Assembly: GCA_027924585.1 (NCBI GenBank)
Contig: BSBM01000186.1
Span: 9,100,001-9,164,000 of the forward strand
Direction of reading: 5' to 3'
DNA: 64,000 nucleotides
Source: Larix kaempferi
Lineage: Eukaryota; Streptophyta; Pinopsida; Pinales; Pinaceae
Shown here: piece after piece, positions 1 to 12,010 of the stretch
Layout: every line of letters begins with the position of its first letter
How positions within the stretch are numbered: the stretch's first letter is position 1
Translations under genes and position numbers: made by a program
Notes under the pieces: generated by a model
Database searches by the model: none
What the model was told of the DNA's origin: nothing
Seen by the model: the letters and a program-made list of their open reading frames with translations, nothing else

Positions 1-386
1 GACCATCCCGCCATCTCCCTGCTTCTCCACCATTCCCTACTCGTGCTGCTCTCCCACCTCGCGTCAACTCTCCACGCCCTCTCCAGCAATCAACTACCTC
101 GTCCTCACCGCTCCTCACTGCCCTCGACACTTCCCTCCATGTCATTCCCTCCACTTCGGTTGCCTCATCCCCATACTCCATCATTTTGTTGCCTGCACCA
201 ATCAACAAAAAAATTAATTAATAATATTTTTTTTATTATTATATTTTTTAAAAATAATATATAATAAATTATTATTATAATTTAAATATTAATTATTGTA
301 TTATTATTTTATTCCTATCACCCAAAAATACTCCTTACTCCAAGATTGCTTCTAAATATTCACCTCCCCACACTAGATCAAGAACC
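1..386. other. Gene-less left edge, C-rich then AT-rich
   Basis: The first 200 bases are rich in C and T. They are followed by about 130 bases of almost pure A/T (220-310). I see no LTR terminus or tRNA primer-binding site here, although the gag frame that follows would be expected to be preceded by both. The 5' part of that element is therefore missing or lies off the window. Confidence 0.5.
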
Positions 387-2065
387 ATGGCCGAGTTAAA
401 GAACCAAATCGAAAAATTAGAGAAGGATTTCAATGATAGCATTATTAGGAGTCAAGAAGATTTAAAGGAAGAAATAAAAAATTGCAATGCAAAGCTGAAA
501 AATGAAATCAGAGTGGAAGTTGTTTCAGTGTTAGAAGAAAAGCTAGACGAAAAATTGGATGAGATGAAGGAAAAACAAGACCAACTGAGCGACAGGTTAA
601 ACAAGTTCATGGAAAGGATGGAAAAGAATGAGACAAATGACCGCTGCAAACAAAAAGACGATTCAGATATGTCATGTGCTTCAGCCAACAATTCTGGATC
701 ACCACCACACAACAAGACAAGAGGCAATTAGTATAAGCATTATGTAGTGTATCCCCCCAAAGCAAAAATAGAAATGTCAAAGTTCAGTGGAAATGAAGAA
801 CAATGCATTGCGTGGTTAAGTAAGGTAGAGGAATACTTCGATATCTATAACATCACAACAGATGAAGAAAGAGTGAAGTATGCATCTATGCACCTTGAAG
901 GCTATGCCTACAACTGTTATATGTGGTGGAAAGGTGACCACTTCGCATACACATGGAATTTGTTCAAAAATGATTTCCTCAAAAGGTTTCAAGGAATCAA
1001 CGAAGACGAATTTTTCTCGAAGCTTACCAGGTTACAGCAAAAAGGAAACGTCGAAGACTTCACACACCAATGGGAATCACTCGCTACCAGAGTATTTGGG
1101 TTATCAGACAGACAACGACTAGAAACTTACTTGGGAGGACTAAAACCATACATACAAAAAGAGTTAAAACTGCATGACATTCGGAATGTCGAGGCAGCAA
1201 GACGCAAAGCGAAAGCAGCAGAACTCAAACTAGAAGGAACTCCCAAGGCAAGAGTGGAAAGAGGGGCACAATGCAGATATTATGGAGACAATTGCTCACC
1301 CGGTCATCAATGCAACACCTCTCAATCATATAGTTATGAAGTTAAGAAAGATTTTGAAACATCCATTGGACGCGCCGACAATAATAATAATAAGAAGAAG
1401 AATACATGTCGTCGATGTGGAGAAGATTGGACTCCTGGCCATAAATGCCAAACCAATCACACAGCACACTGCAAAATTATTAATGGAAAAGAAGTACAAG
1501 TACCTGTGGAAGGAGACACATCCGAGTCTGATGCAAATACAAGCTCATCTGAAGTATCAATAGTGACCATTACCTGTATTCAACAAAAGCATAAGGAAGA
1601 AGGCCTAGTGGCACCCAAGAACGTTAACACCCAAAAAAAGGGAAATACATTAATCATAGGAAGATATATTCCACCTCAGCAAAGAAGTTGCAACAACATT
1701 GAAAACAAACAACTCGTATCTCAAGCAACAAAATATACAGGGCCAAAGAGGTTACGATTTTCAGGGTTTATTAAAGATAAAAATATCACAATTTTGGTCG
1801 ATTTCGGGAGTACCCACAATTTGATCGATATCAATATGCAAGGGAACTTAATCTTTTTGTGTTTCCCGCAAAAGGGCTTAAAGCCTCAACCATCGCGGAT
1901 CAACACATAAAAAAAGTGGGAAAATGTCATAAGGTGTCGTTGCAAATACAAAACTTACACCTACAGCTCAATTGTGTTGCATTACTGCTCAAAGAAGTAG
2001 ACATGGTATTATGCGTCGATTGGTTAGCATCACTAGGGACTTACTCTACCAATCTACAAAAATAA
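387..2065 (+). pseudogene. Ty3-type gag-protease relic
   Basis: The reading frame opens at an ATG (387) with a Lys/Glu-rich coiled coil of about 100 residues. It meets an in-frame TAG at 729-731, then continues in the same frame to 1910 through a Retrotrans_gag-like capsid region (about 775-1200) rich in Trp and aromatic residues. Two zinc-finger-like clusters follow (C-x2-Y...G-H-x-C near 1270-1310 and C-R-R-C...G-H-K-C near 1408-1450). The retropepsin segment near 1790 reads ILVDFGSTHNLID, where the family has D-S/T-G, so the catalytic motif is altered. After a frameshift near 1850 the protease tail (VDWLASLGTYSTN) continues to 2065. No RT, RNase H or integrase follows. This is gag plus protease of a plant Ty3 element, decayed. 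Confidence 0.8.
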
Positions 2066-2276
2066 TACATGGGATTTAAATGGAAAGGGAGTAAGTATCG
2101 ATTGTATGGACCAGAGAGTTCACCACCCGAGTAGAAAGAGTCAAAGCATAAGAAGGACCCAGGCCATCAACAAGATAGAGAGATCAGTCCAGATGGCTTA
2201 GACCAAATCAAGCTTCAACACAAATCAAGAACAAAAGATGATGCCAACAAATACAGCTTTGAGGACAAAGCTCCCT

Positions 2277-2650
2277 TTAAAGGGAGTGGCAATGTAACGA
2301 ATATTAAATAATAAATACAAGTAATAAATAATAATAGTTAATAATAGTAAATAGCTATTGATGAGAAGTTACGACGACTCAAGTTAAGCCCAAGCTATAT
2401 TTAAGCGGGGCAATTCATTGTATATTCATCATCTATCAAATATATTATTCTTTTATCTTCAATCATGGAAGGCGGACTCGCTTCTTAACTCCACAATCGG
2501 ATACGGTTGCTCCAGTACACTGTACCTCCTAGCTGTATGTCTGCCTTGAAAATTGTGCCATGTATGGTCTCCTCTCTGCTGCAATAAATGCTGGTTGTTC
2601 TCCTTGGAACTTGTACCCACACTTTTGCTGAGATTAGCGCCCTTGCTGCA
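2277..2650 (+). repeat. Polypurine tract and probable 3' LTR of the gag-protease relic
   Basis: A polyprotein-tail-like GAGGACAAAG (2261) is followed by the purine-rich TTTAAAGGGAGTGGCAA and then TGTAACGAATATT at 2293, the expected PPT / LTR-start layout of plant Ty3 elements. An AT-rich LTR-like stretch follows. Its 3' end is not defined because there is no partner LTR in the window; 2650 is a guess. Confidence 0.5.
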
Positions 2651-5097
2651 AATTTTTTTTCTCCTTTTCTCTCCAAGCTCTCCAATCTCTCTCTCTCGAA
2701 TGTGTGTAAACTCTCCTAGAATTCTCCTTTTATTAATTGAGAGAATGACTTTGTCACTTCATCTTCCAAGTGACTGTCTCTTCATCTTGCGAATGATCTC
2801 TTCAAAGTCAAAGGATGACACAAATTACACTAAATGAATTTAAAAATCATTTTCACTCACCAATTAAATAAAAAATCATATTAACTTTATAACACTAAAG
2901 ACTAAAGTTGATGTCTAGGAAAGTCACTTAGGTCTTTTCTACATGCCTAGACACCAAGCCCATGTAGAAGACCTCTCGGGCTATAGAAGTAGTATGTTAT
3001 TACAATGTTTGTGGTATAGAAGTAGTATCTAATTACTAGTTTGTATGCTTACGCTTCTGATTTGTGGCATGAGAAGCACCAGATTGGACGCTTTGTGCAA
3101 GTAGTTTTAGTTGTGCAGGTTGCCTAAGCTTGAAGGTGCAGATGATCTAGTTTGACTTTACTGCTCTTCAAGTACTTTCAGGATACAGTCCCTCAGCTCT
3201 CCACCAGCAGGCTCCATAGCTCAAAATTTCCCAGGATCCCAACATTATTTCTCTCTCTTTCTTTCTTTCATTTTAAATTCAAGCTTTTCTGGTTACGGTT
3301 ACTTGCGTGCTTAAGTAAATTTAGTTTGATTTAAAAGATTATCTAAAGGCCGATTTTATTTGAGTACGCTGCTAGATCTAAGTTTTAAATGCTTACATTT
3401 GTAGATCCAATTTATTTGTAAGTACTTGCACTTATTTCCCATCTTTAGTACTTAAATTTTTTTATGCTTCTAACGTTCATTTGGGCACATTTGGTGCATT
3501 TCAGGTGGCTGGTTTTGCATTTTTATCGCCATAACAAGAGGAGGTGCTGTCGGAAAATCGAAGATCTAAAGCCATCCAAGGCTTCTCGGAGCAACACTCT
3601 TCTTTCTTCTTCATTTTTAAAAACTTGTAAGCCTTTGGAGCCAGATATGTAAGGACCAAAGGCATCCACCTTTTTTCACCTGTAATATAATAATAATAAG
3701 AAGAGCAAGTGGGCTTTCCAAGTGCCCGCACCCCATCTCCCCTGGGGGGATTCGTGTCACCTCCTTGATGGTTTGCTTTTCTGTATCATTATTTATTTTT
3801 TGCATTAGATTAGTCTCCCTTTTCTTATTTTGGTTAGTTTAATTTTTCTTGCATAGTTTTTGTAAAGTAACGAACACTAACTCGGCATTGCTCTACCGAA
3901 CTACCCAAGAGAGCTTGCTCGATTGGGGAAAATACACTATTTGCCATAATAATTAGTCTCACATTTCCTTTTTGCATTTCAATCTCCATTGGAATAAACA
4001 ATCCGCCCTTCCATGTATGCTCTTGCCCATCGCAGGTTCCCCCAGATCTTTGGGATAACCAAAAGCGGAAGTGTGCACTTTTTAACTTTCCACATGTAAT
4101 AAACAACTCACCTTAATAAAAACAACATCCCCAATACTATACAAAATCCTGCGTATCAGTTTATTGACATTGTGTGGGGAAATTCTTGAAAGGAAGCGAG
4201 AACCACTGGGTAGTGACCTCGGGATACCGTTAGACTACACCCTCGTTTGGTGTAGTGTTGAACACCTCCCAGAGACTCCAATCCAGCCCACATTTCCAAG
4301 TGTGGAGCCACCTTTGTCATAATCCGGACATATTTTTAGTACCTCACGGTATATTGGGAATCCCCCTCCCTAATAATCCACTCATCACAACAATAATTTA
4401 AAATTGACCAAGAGCATTCGCACAACATTTTATTTCAAGCATCACAACAACACTTTATTTGACTCCATTATCAACATTGGTCTTTTGCTTTATCATTATA
4501 ATTTGTGTTTAAGTTCTATCATGTGTTGAATGGTTGGTGAACACTTTAAATATTTATGTTGTTATGCTTTATTTTTATACATTGCAAATCTCTTGTATCA
4601 ATTTCATTTTTCGAAACTCCTAAATAACTTCACATCCACAACTAATAAATAATTGAAGAGCCTTAGAAACTCTTTCGTAGGGACTACCTCCTTGGCTTCG
4701 TTAGGAGTTAGCCTAAATGGAGGAGTTAGGATCAAGTGATAGCCTTGACTTGAGACTTGCCCCCAAGGACGCACCCAGTGGCTTGAAGATTTCTGCCACG
4801 CTAACCCCCTTAACCCCAGGTGTGTTTTCGGCGGCAACACTTATCACCACCAATCACCATCCTCCATCTCAAGAAGTCGCCCATGCAGAGAGAGGGCACA
4901 TTTCCCAAGGAGGAGTTAACTAAAACTAGCTCAGCTTGATTGGATTTGTCTAATTCGGAGCTTAGTTCATCCCCAGTTGACTCTACCAAGGCTTTAGTTG
5001 AAGCTCAGTTCAACTCCGAACACTTTCCACTGATTTAGGAATTTGTCCTTTTTTATCTAATGTCTTTATTTGACATTTATTTTGTCTTTTTTGGGTT
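2651..5097. other. Unclassified gene-less stretch
   Basis: I see no coding region I can support. Short open frames (for example 4717-4923) have no recognisable domain. Some phrases look like retroelement leader or LTR sequence, but no paired ends were found. Confidence 0.4.
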
Positions 5098-5100
5098 TTT

Positions 5101-5273
5101 CGAGCAAATATTATTTTCTAAGATAAACAATTGCTCGAAACTTAGGAAAAGTGGGTTTATGGGTTAAATGGGTGCTCTGGCTTAGAAAACGAGCACCCCA
5201 TTGTCAAATTTCACCCACAAACCACTTAATTATTACATTTCGAATTTTTTTAATTAAACCATTAAAAAATGGT
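5101..5273. repeat. Cluster of three short hairpins
   Basis: Three inverted repeats lie in a row. CGAGCAA (5101-5107) pairs with TTGCTCG (5131-5137). GGTGCTC (5171-5177) pairs with GAGCACC (5191-5197) and extends with AATG/CATT. ACCATT (5258-5263) pairs with AATGGT (5268-5273). This could be the remains of a MITE-type element. No target duplication was identified. Confidence 0.5.
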
Positions 5274-5756
5274 CCAATTACCGAAATTTTTTTTTCTTTT
5301 CAAAACTTTAAATACAACACCTAGGGGCCTAGTACACGACCATATGACTTTATTTAAGTGTATAGCATGTTTATATATGTTAATACGTGAACTTTAATAA
5401 CCCCCCAAGGCCTAACTACTAACTTAGGCATTCCATCTTTGGAGGTGTAGGAGAAAAACTTGTTAATTATACTCGGCTAAAGGCAAAGCATAATTGACAA
5501 GGGAAAAAACTCCTTGGAATACCCTCATTAGTTGCCAAGTCCTAGGGAGCCAAGTTACCCAAAATACCACCATGGTAGTACACTTTATTACAAACCCCGT
5601 GGGGCATGGTCATGCATTAAAAATTAAAAAATGGGGCCCTGAAAAGGCCTGATTTTTGAACCTCTGAACCCTGAAATGCACAAATGTTTGTGCAAACTTT
5701 GGCGGCTCTCTGGAAGTCTAACTGATGTGTAACTCAGTTGGTAACACACACTAAAG

Positions 5757-6087
5757 ACATCCAGTGCACAACCATGTACCTGCTGGGTCATATACCTGTA
5801 TCCATCACCTGAACCATCAACTATCACTGGAACACTGCTGCTGCATAACTCTGGGCTCTGGATGGAAGACAATGGCCACCTCAGTCATCAAATCTAGGGT
5901 CATGAGGCTCAGTCATGGCATAAGGCTGAAAATATCTGCTCTGGGTCTGCTGAAAATATGAGTGATAATATAATAGCTACTCATCATCTGCCGATCTCAT
6001 GCATCTCATAGTAAAGGACTGGCTCATAAAAGTACTGGAATCTGGTTTGAAGACATGGTAGCCCCGGCTACTAGGAATGTGATAACA
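5757..6087 (-). repeat. Dispersed TGTTATCACA repeat, copy 1 (reverse, partial)
   Basis: Read on the minus strand from 6087, the sequence begins TGTTATCACATTCC and runs through a CTACCATG block to the motif GGTATATGACCCA and GTGCACTGG. This matches the first roughly 340 bases of the repeats at 45533 and 58349, which lie on the plus strand. The TG start suggests an LTR end. The copy is truncated and clearly diverged, and it lies in what may be an intron of the zinc-knuckle gene. Confidence 0.75.
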
Positions 6088-7538
6088 GCCCCATCAAAAT
6101 TTATTGTAATCCAAGCTTGCTTTGGTGGATTCCATGTCTAGCATGTCCTCCAAGGTCTATTCTTTTAACAGAGATTTTGATTATTGTTACCTAATAATAT
6201 CTCATAATGTTAGTATTATAGATTTCAGTTTTTCTTAGTTTTTTATTATCTATATAAATTTTATATTGTGCAGTATTAGACTATTATTCCTTTATTTCAT
6301 TCACGTATTTATATCCGGTTCATTTTTCCTTTTTGCATCGGATTTGCTCTGCCTTTTTCTTTGGTCAGGATGGTCTTGGTAATCATCAGGTTAGGATTGG
6401 TGAATAGGTCCTATAGACCAACTTTGGTCTCAAAAGATGTTAAAAGGTTGATCATAATAATTTTTAATAGTGTTGTAATAGAATCATATATTTATAGCAT
6501 CATATTTCTACTATTCTATATATGATTTTTTCAATATTGTTTATTAAAATATTTTTTTGTGGATTGAAGTCAAATTTACAAATGCTGTACTTAGACTTGT
6601 AACTGGCCTGCATTTTTTATTTTTAGAAGTTGTTGCAATAGAGTTGTATAGGTCATATCCTTGGTCATATCAATAGTCCTACTTCGAAAGGTACGGTGAT
6701 ATTGAACTGATTTTCTTAATCCATGTTGTATGCATGTGCATGCAAGTCTTGATTCCTACATGCTTGCATATGTGTGCATGCATGTGATGGCATGGGAACT
6801 CTGATGCTCCATCATTTGTCTATGAATGCCGTAAAGCTATGATCCTACTACTGGACTGTTAGGGTGGGCAATTCTGGTGTGCAATGATCCCATGCCCACT
6901 AAATTTGGTTGAGCATCCTGAGTATGTTTATTTTTCCATCGTCAAAGTGTGTGTATTCTAATGATGTTTCATCCTTGACATGGCATGGATGCATCTAATT
7001 TGTACATGTTGCATGGTTGCAATCTAAAATAAGGTTGTATCACAGTCCTGCGCTTGAGTCAATTGTTGTGAAAAAATTGCATCCTTCTTTCATCATCCAT
7101 TGCTATTATTGGTCTGAATTTGACATCCTTGCTCATGAGAGAAAACAAGTGATCCAAACTTTAAGTGCACCACCGATTTTGTCTTCTTCCTTATTATCTT
7201 CTTTGTACCCAAGGTATATATAATCATCATTGTTATTTTTCTCTTTCAAGATGTATCTTCCTGCATGGTAAATAGAGGGAAATTTTCCTAGAAGAAAGGC
7301 TATGTAATGTTGCAAAGTGCATGAAGTACAAGTCCTATTTAAACATTACTGTTTATGATTTTATCATTATTTCTTACTGCAGTTAAATTTTTGAAGGCCT
7401 ATTCTTGAGTTTGTAATCATGTCTCTCGGCTCTAACATCGTGTACACATGGATTGCTTGAATTCTTTTTTAGTTGAGGTCACTTTCTGTGATGTGTGAAA
7501 AGGGGTAGGACTTTAAATTTTATTTTTTTTCGAAACAG
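6088..7538 (+). other. Gene-less stretch, probably intron of the zinc-knuckle gene
   Basis: This is AT-rich, T-rich sequence with no supported exon. It ends in a polypyrimidine run and a CAG acceptor (7536-7538) directly before the knuckle exon, so at least its right part should be intron. I looked for upstream exons carrying further CCHC knuckles and found none. Confidence 0.5.
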
Positions 7539-8163
7539 GGAGGATCATGCAAGATCTGTGGTGGTCTGACACATCTAGCAAAAGACTGTCCAGAAAAGAA
7601 TACTAAGAAGTTTGCAAGTGGTAGAGGCCAAACAAAACTTCAAATATGTAAGTTGGCCATGGAAGTTATTGATTGTTTCCCTTTCAAATGGTTCATCACT
7701 ATATAAAAAAATAATTTTATTTTTCCGGTGATGTAATGGGAATTTTTCTCTTTCAATTTTTTGCTGAAAACAGCTCTGTGAAAAATCAGCATTTGCAGAG
7801 AAAACCAAGGAACCCGACTTAATGATTACCTAACTGTATATCTAAAGACTAACATGAATCATTTGATTTTTTTATTATTATCAACCAGCAAGGGAACCTG
7901 CAACAGCAGCCAAACCTGGCGAGCAAGGGAAACGGATTGTTTTTCCTAGTGGAGATGATTTGGAGGATGATTTCGTCTCAAATGACGGGAATACTAGGAG
8001 TGATGGAGATGGCTATTTAGTAGGGGATGAATTATCGACTAAAGTCGAGACACTGCCTCCAAAGCTGAGAGATGTGGAAAAGAAACTGGAAGTGAGAGGA
8101 AGCAATAAGAAACACATGACAAGTTCAAATAAAAGCACAACAAAAGTTGTGAATTTTTGTTGA
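7539..8163 (+). CDS. CCHC zinc-knuckle protein, last two exons (ZCCHC9-like)
   Basis: Two exons are visible: 7539-7647 and 7889-8163 (stop TGA). The first follows a CAG acceptor and encodes GGSCKICGGLTHLAKDCP, a classic C-x2-C-x4-H-x4-C knuckle. It ends in phase 1 at a GTAAGT donor (7648). The next exon begins after CCAG in the matching phase, giving a serine at the junction. It encodes an acidic/Lys-rich tail with GDDLEDDF and the end KVVNFC. The knuckle, the GDDLEDDF block and a KVVNF-like end fit the family of human ZCCHC9 and its plant homologues, nuclear RNA-binding proteins; that naming is from memory. Upstream exons with the other knuckles are not in view. The intact splice phase and lack of stops argue for a live host gene, the only one I can support here. 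Confidence 0.72.
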
Positions 8164-9182
8164 TTATTGAGGATATCTCTGAAATTCTGATCAGAAATTG
8201 CGCAATTCCACAATTTGTAACTTTAATTTCACTTCCTTTGTAATTTCTCTTGAAATCATTCTTAGTAGAGTTGTTCTTAGTACTGTTATACCTGAACTTC
8301 TATTCATGTTAGTGTTTGTTGTAGTGCTGCTATGATATTTGGATTGCCTTGAAAGGAGAACCATTCTATTTGCTTAATATTTTTATTGAGGCATTGAGAA
8401 GCTGCGATAACTAGATTCTGAGCTCTTCATTTTTATTAACAGAAACAAGAAATTGTTTTAATGACATAAAATTTCTATGCTTTTCATTTTTCTTAACAGA
8501 AACAAGAAACTGGCTGAGCTTTACTTGGCAGAAGTAAAAAATCTCATTCCCTAACAGGGTTTGTCTGTGTGTTCCGAAAGTTTGTTCAAAATATATCTTT
8601 CAGCTCTGTGAATTCTAAACAGAATTCCACCTCAACTATACCTGTAGGTGGAGGGAGTAGGGGTTATCCCTGTTCCTGGTCTGATTGCATATTCAAATCG
8701 ACTTTTTGCGGCTTAGTACTTCACAAGGAAATCTTGTGTTGGCTAATGTTACGTTATTGCATTGTCTTCCCTTTTCAGCAAGAGTCAAATCCTTTCAGAC
8801 TAGTTCCTTTTCCTCGAGGGAAGTCTTCATTTGCATTTGAGAAGATTTAAGACATTTTTTCTTTCAGGATTCATGGTCATTGCCATTGGTAGTTTGTTTC
8901 TTTCTTGTCAGCAGACTCTCGTACCTTGATTCTAGCTGGACTTTTTCTTTCTTCTCTTGACTCTGTCCACAACTGAGAAGTTCAAATTGGGTTTCATTTC
9001 TTCCTTTTTTTGTACAGTTTTGAAAGCAAGTTGCTATCATGTGCCCTATATCTTGCAGATCTTGCAGCTATATGCCGTGTTCTCATAGTAACAGCTAGGT
9101 CTATTGAACACCATTAATTTTTAAGATAGCCTTGTCACACAGGCCTTTATTTAGATCAAGTTGCATGCAAACGCTGGCACAA
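8164..9182 (+). other. 3' flank of the zinc-knuckle gene
   Basis: This is T-rich, non-coding sequence directly after the stop codon. Part of it should be 3' UTR. Two similar phrases ending AACAGAAACAAGAAA occur at about 8437-8455 and 8490-8510, a small local duplication. I saw no other gene. Confidence 0.45.
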
Positions 9183-9895
9183 GTGTAGATCCTATCCTAT
9201 CACTTGATTTTGTCAAAGCTCATGAATCTACCTAGGGAGTTATTGATTGCTTCCATTACCTCTTCTTCACAGAGATGCAGGGGAAGTTTCACAGGTCTCA
9301 TCTATACAAGAGTAGAGGATATTGATTTTATGGCTGGGTTAAACTATTGAAACTGTTAACACCTGAAAATACAAGACTCATTTTTGCATTTTTGAGGCAT
9401 TTTTCTCAGCCATACTATGATGAGGACGTGAGCTTTGGGAGTTTGGTATTTTTATACATGTTTGTCTTTTTCTTTGCGCTCACGTTTTTGTACGCATGTT
9501 CTATGGTTGAGTTCACATGTTTGGAGGTAGTGTTGCACGTGTAGATCCTATCCTTTCACTTCATTTTGTCAAAGGTCATGAATCTACCTAGGGAGTTGTT
9601 GATTGCTTCCATTACCTCTTCTTCACAGAGATGTAGGGGAAGTTTCACAGGTCTCACCTATACAAGAGTAGAGGATATTGAGATTGTGGCTGGGTTAAAC
9701 TATTGAAACTGTTACAACCTGAAAGCACAAGACTCATTTTTGCATTTTTCAGGCATTTTTCTCAGCCATACTATGATGAGGATGTGAGCTTTGGGAGTTT
9801 GGTATTTTTCTACATGTTTGTCTTTTTCTTTGCGCTCACGTTTTTTTAAGCATGTTCTACGGTTGAGTTCACATGTTTGGAGGTGGTGTTGCACA
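9183..9895 (+). repeat. Two-copy tandem duplication, 356-bp unit
   Basis: The block beginning GTGTAGATCCTATCC at 9183 starts again at 9539, giving a period of 356. It can be followed to about 9895 with a few substitutions and a small indel in a T-run. No coding sense was recognised. Confidence 0.9.
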
Positions 9896-9965
9896 TGGCT
9901 GTAATTCACCTTTTGGCACGCCTTCTACATATGATGATGCATGTTCTTAATTTGAATTGTCATGG

Positions 9966-10478
9966 TGAGTATGATTGTTTTGCATTTATTTGGAAAGGGA
10001 TTGGGAAAGGATTTGAATATTTGGGACTTGAAATCGACAAATGAACATCTTCAAACATGGAGTTGGATTGGAGTATTTGAGACTTCTCAGGATTCCTTCT
10101 CGGGCCTCTGATGGGTGTTCAATGCAATCCACGATCTTGAACCCTACGATGGTAGCCCATATTCTTAGTTGGTTTCACTGTGGCCCTTCTTAGTATGGTG
10201 ATTTTTGTTGATATGGTGATTGAATATAGAGAAATTGTTCCAATAAAACAAATGGTTTTGCTTCCCATTATCACTTATTTACAGTCACAATGGCATTATG
10301 GTTGCAGAGTCTCTTTTCAAGTGGCTATTCTTTCGTCTCATTTTTTTTGTCTCCCATTTTTCTCTATCCCCTTATCTGTTCAAATTCACAGTTCGATCGT
10401 TGTGTTTGCAAGCGAAACTATCACACTTGTTATATAGGCAGCCGAAAGAATAACGAAATGGAGAAAGAACGAAGTAAA
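9966..10478 (+). repeat. ~560-bp tandem array, left segment (type A unit)
   Basis: This is the first unit of an array whose units share GTATGATTGTTTTGCAT (here at 9969) and CACACTTGTTATATAGG. It is cut at 10478 by the copia element. Joined to the sequence after 17342, the period is about 550 bp, matching the other units. Confidence 0.88.
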
Positions 10479-10627
10479 TGTTAATTTTTTAGTGCAGCTG
10501 CGAGACCCATTTTCAGAGAGAATGGTACCCTAGCCAGTTAACTAGGGTTCATGGTTATGTTAATCAGGCAGAGTAAAGAGTAAGACCCTAGAAGGTACCC
10601 TAGGGCCCCCAGCTGTCTCCTGGGGTT

Positions 10628-11014
10628 CTTGGTCAGGGGACCAAGCAGATTGATGCCACGGCAAAGTCCCTAGCATGTGGCTAGGGCCCCTATTTGTCTC
10701 TAGGGTATTCTGGTCTGGGACCAGACAATTTCTTGGTCTTGAGGACCAAGCAGATCCTGCAGGTTGAGTCAGAGACATCCTGGTCTAGGACCAGGCAGAT
10801 TCTTGGTCAAGGACCAAGTAGGTCCTGCAGGTTGGTGATCAACATTCAGTCCGGGACTAAAATATCAGCTTGAGGCTGAGGACCATTCTCCGAGATAATG
10901 GAGGACCTGGTCAAGGACCAGAGGGTTGATCAACATGACTCAGTCTGGGACTGAAGCTCGACCTTGGGCTGAGAGTCATTCCTTGAGAATGGAGGTTCTT
11001 GGTCAGTTACCAAG
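10628..11014 (+). repeat. Array of about ten short hairpins in the copia LTR
   Basis: Successive near-perfect palindromes with 3-6-base loops occur: CTTGGTC..GACCAAG (10628-10645), TCTGGTC..GACCAGA (10709-10725), CTTGGTC..GACCAAG (10732-10750), CCTGGTC..GACCAGG (10779-10795), CTTGGTC..GACCAAG (10802-10818), TTCAGTC..GACT (10845-10861), CCATTCTC..ATAATGG (10883-10901), CAGTC..GACTG (10941-10953) and CTTGGT..ACCAAG (10998-11014). The 3' LTR carries the same series at about 15009-15398. Confidence 0.88.
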
Positions 11015-11689
11015 ATGATGATGTGTGATGTCCTCTTTTCCTAGGTCTTCGAGATGGTTGAGTTATATGTTCTTCTCAAGGGACTGGCCACCCCTTGATG
11101 GAGCCACTAACATTTGACCTTAGGAGCAGTCTAGAGGACCACATGATCACATCATCTGTGTGAACCCTTCCTTATACAGTGATGATGAACTTTCACGTTA
11201 TATGGAACATTTGTAAATTTGAGAAAGAGATGACTGGTTTCCCATCTTGGTTGATTTATTGTTGGTCCTTACAACGTGTTGTTTTTGTTCCTATGGTACA
11301 CTTGTGGTTAGTGGGGTCTTCTACCCACTTTAAATTGTTCTGGACTTACCTTGATGTTTTTTTTTTTGGTCCTATGGGTACTATGGTTATTTGACCACTT
11401 TGTGGTTTACCCTTGTTCCTAAGGGTCTTGGGTCATATACCCACACCTATGGTATGTTTTGGGTAATGTACCCTACTTATGGTTTATGTTACTAATTGTG
11501 ACTCTTTTATTTTATTTTACTTTTTATTTTTTATTTTTTATTTTATTTTATTGTTTTTACTTTGACTTTTTCTTTATTTTATTTTTAATTTTTAATTTTC
11601 TATTATGTGATTCCTTACTTATTGGAACCCTTTATTGGACCATTATAGAAGTTCTTGCTTCTATTTATTTTGAAGACTAATCTTTATCT

Positions 11690-12010
11690 AACATCATCTT
11701 TTATCCTTCACGGATCTGAATCTTTTGTCTTTTACCTTTTTCGGGTCCACCTTTCACGGGTTCACTCTTTCAAGATCTGCTCCTTCACGGGTCAGTCTCT
11801 AGAGGGATCTGCTCTTCCACGGTTTAATCCTTCACGGGTCTGCTTCTTTTTTATCCTTCATGGGTCTGCTTCTTTTTTATCCTTTACGGGTCTGCTCTCT
11901 TACGGGTCACTCCCTTACGGGTCTGTTTTGTCACGGGTCACTCATCTCATGGGCCTACTCTCTCACGGTTCTGCTCCTTTACGTTTCACTCCTTCACAGG
12001 GTTTGCTTGT
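11690..12010 (+). repeat. Diverged short tandem repeats (CACGGGTCTGCTC) in the copia LTR
   Basis: About a dozen imperfect repeats of the form (T)TCACGGGTCTGCTCC, 15-22 bases each, fill this stretch. The same field is present at about 16050-16395 in the 3' LTR, with different copy order and number. Confidence 0.8.

Noticed and set aside
7017-7223. Open frame ending SLYPR before a GT, a candidate upstream exon of the zinc-knuckle gene (knuckle proteins often have N-G-x-Y-P-K before the last knuckle).
   Set aside because: The preceding residues show no C-x2-C-x4-H-x4-C pattern and are low-complexity. Chance resemblance is more likely.
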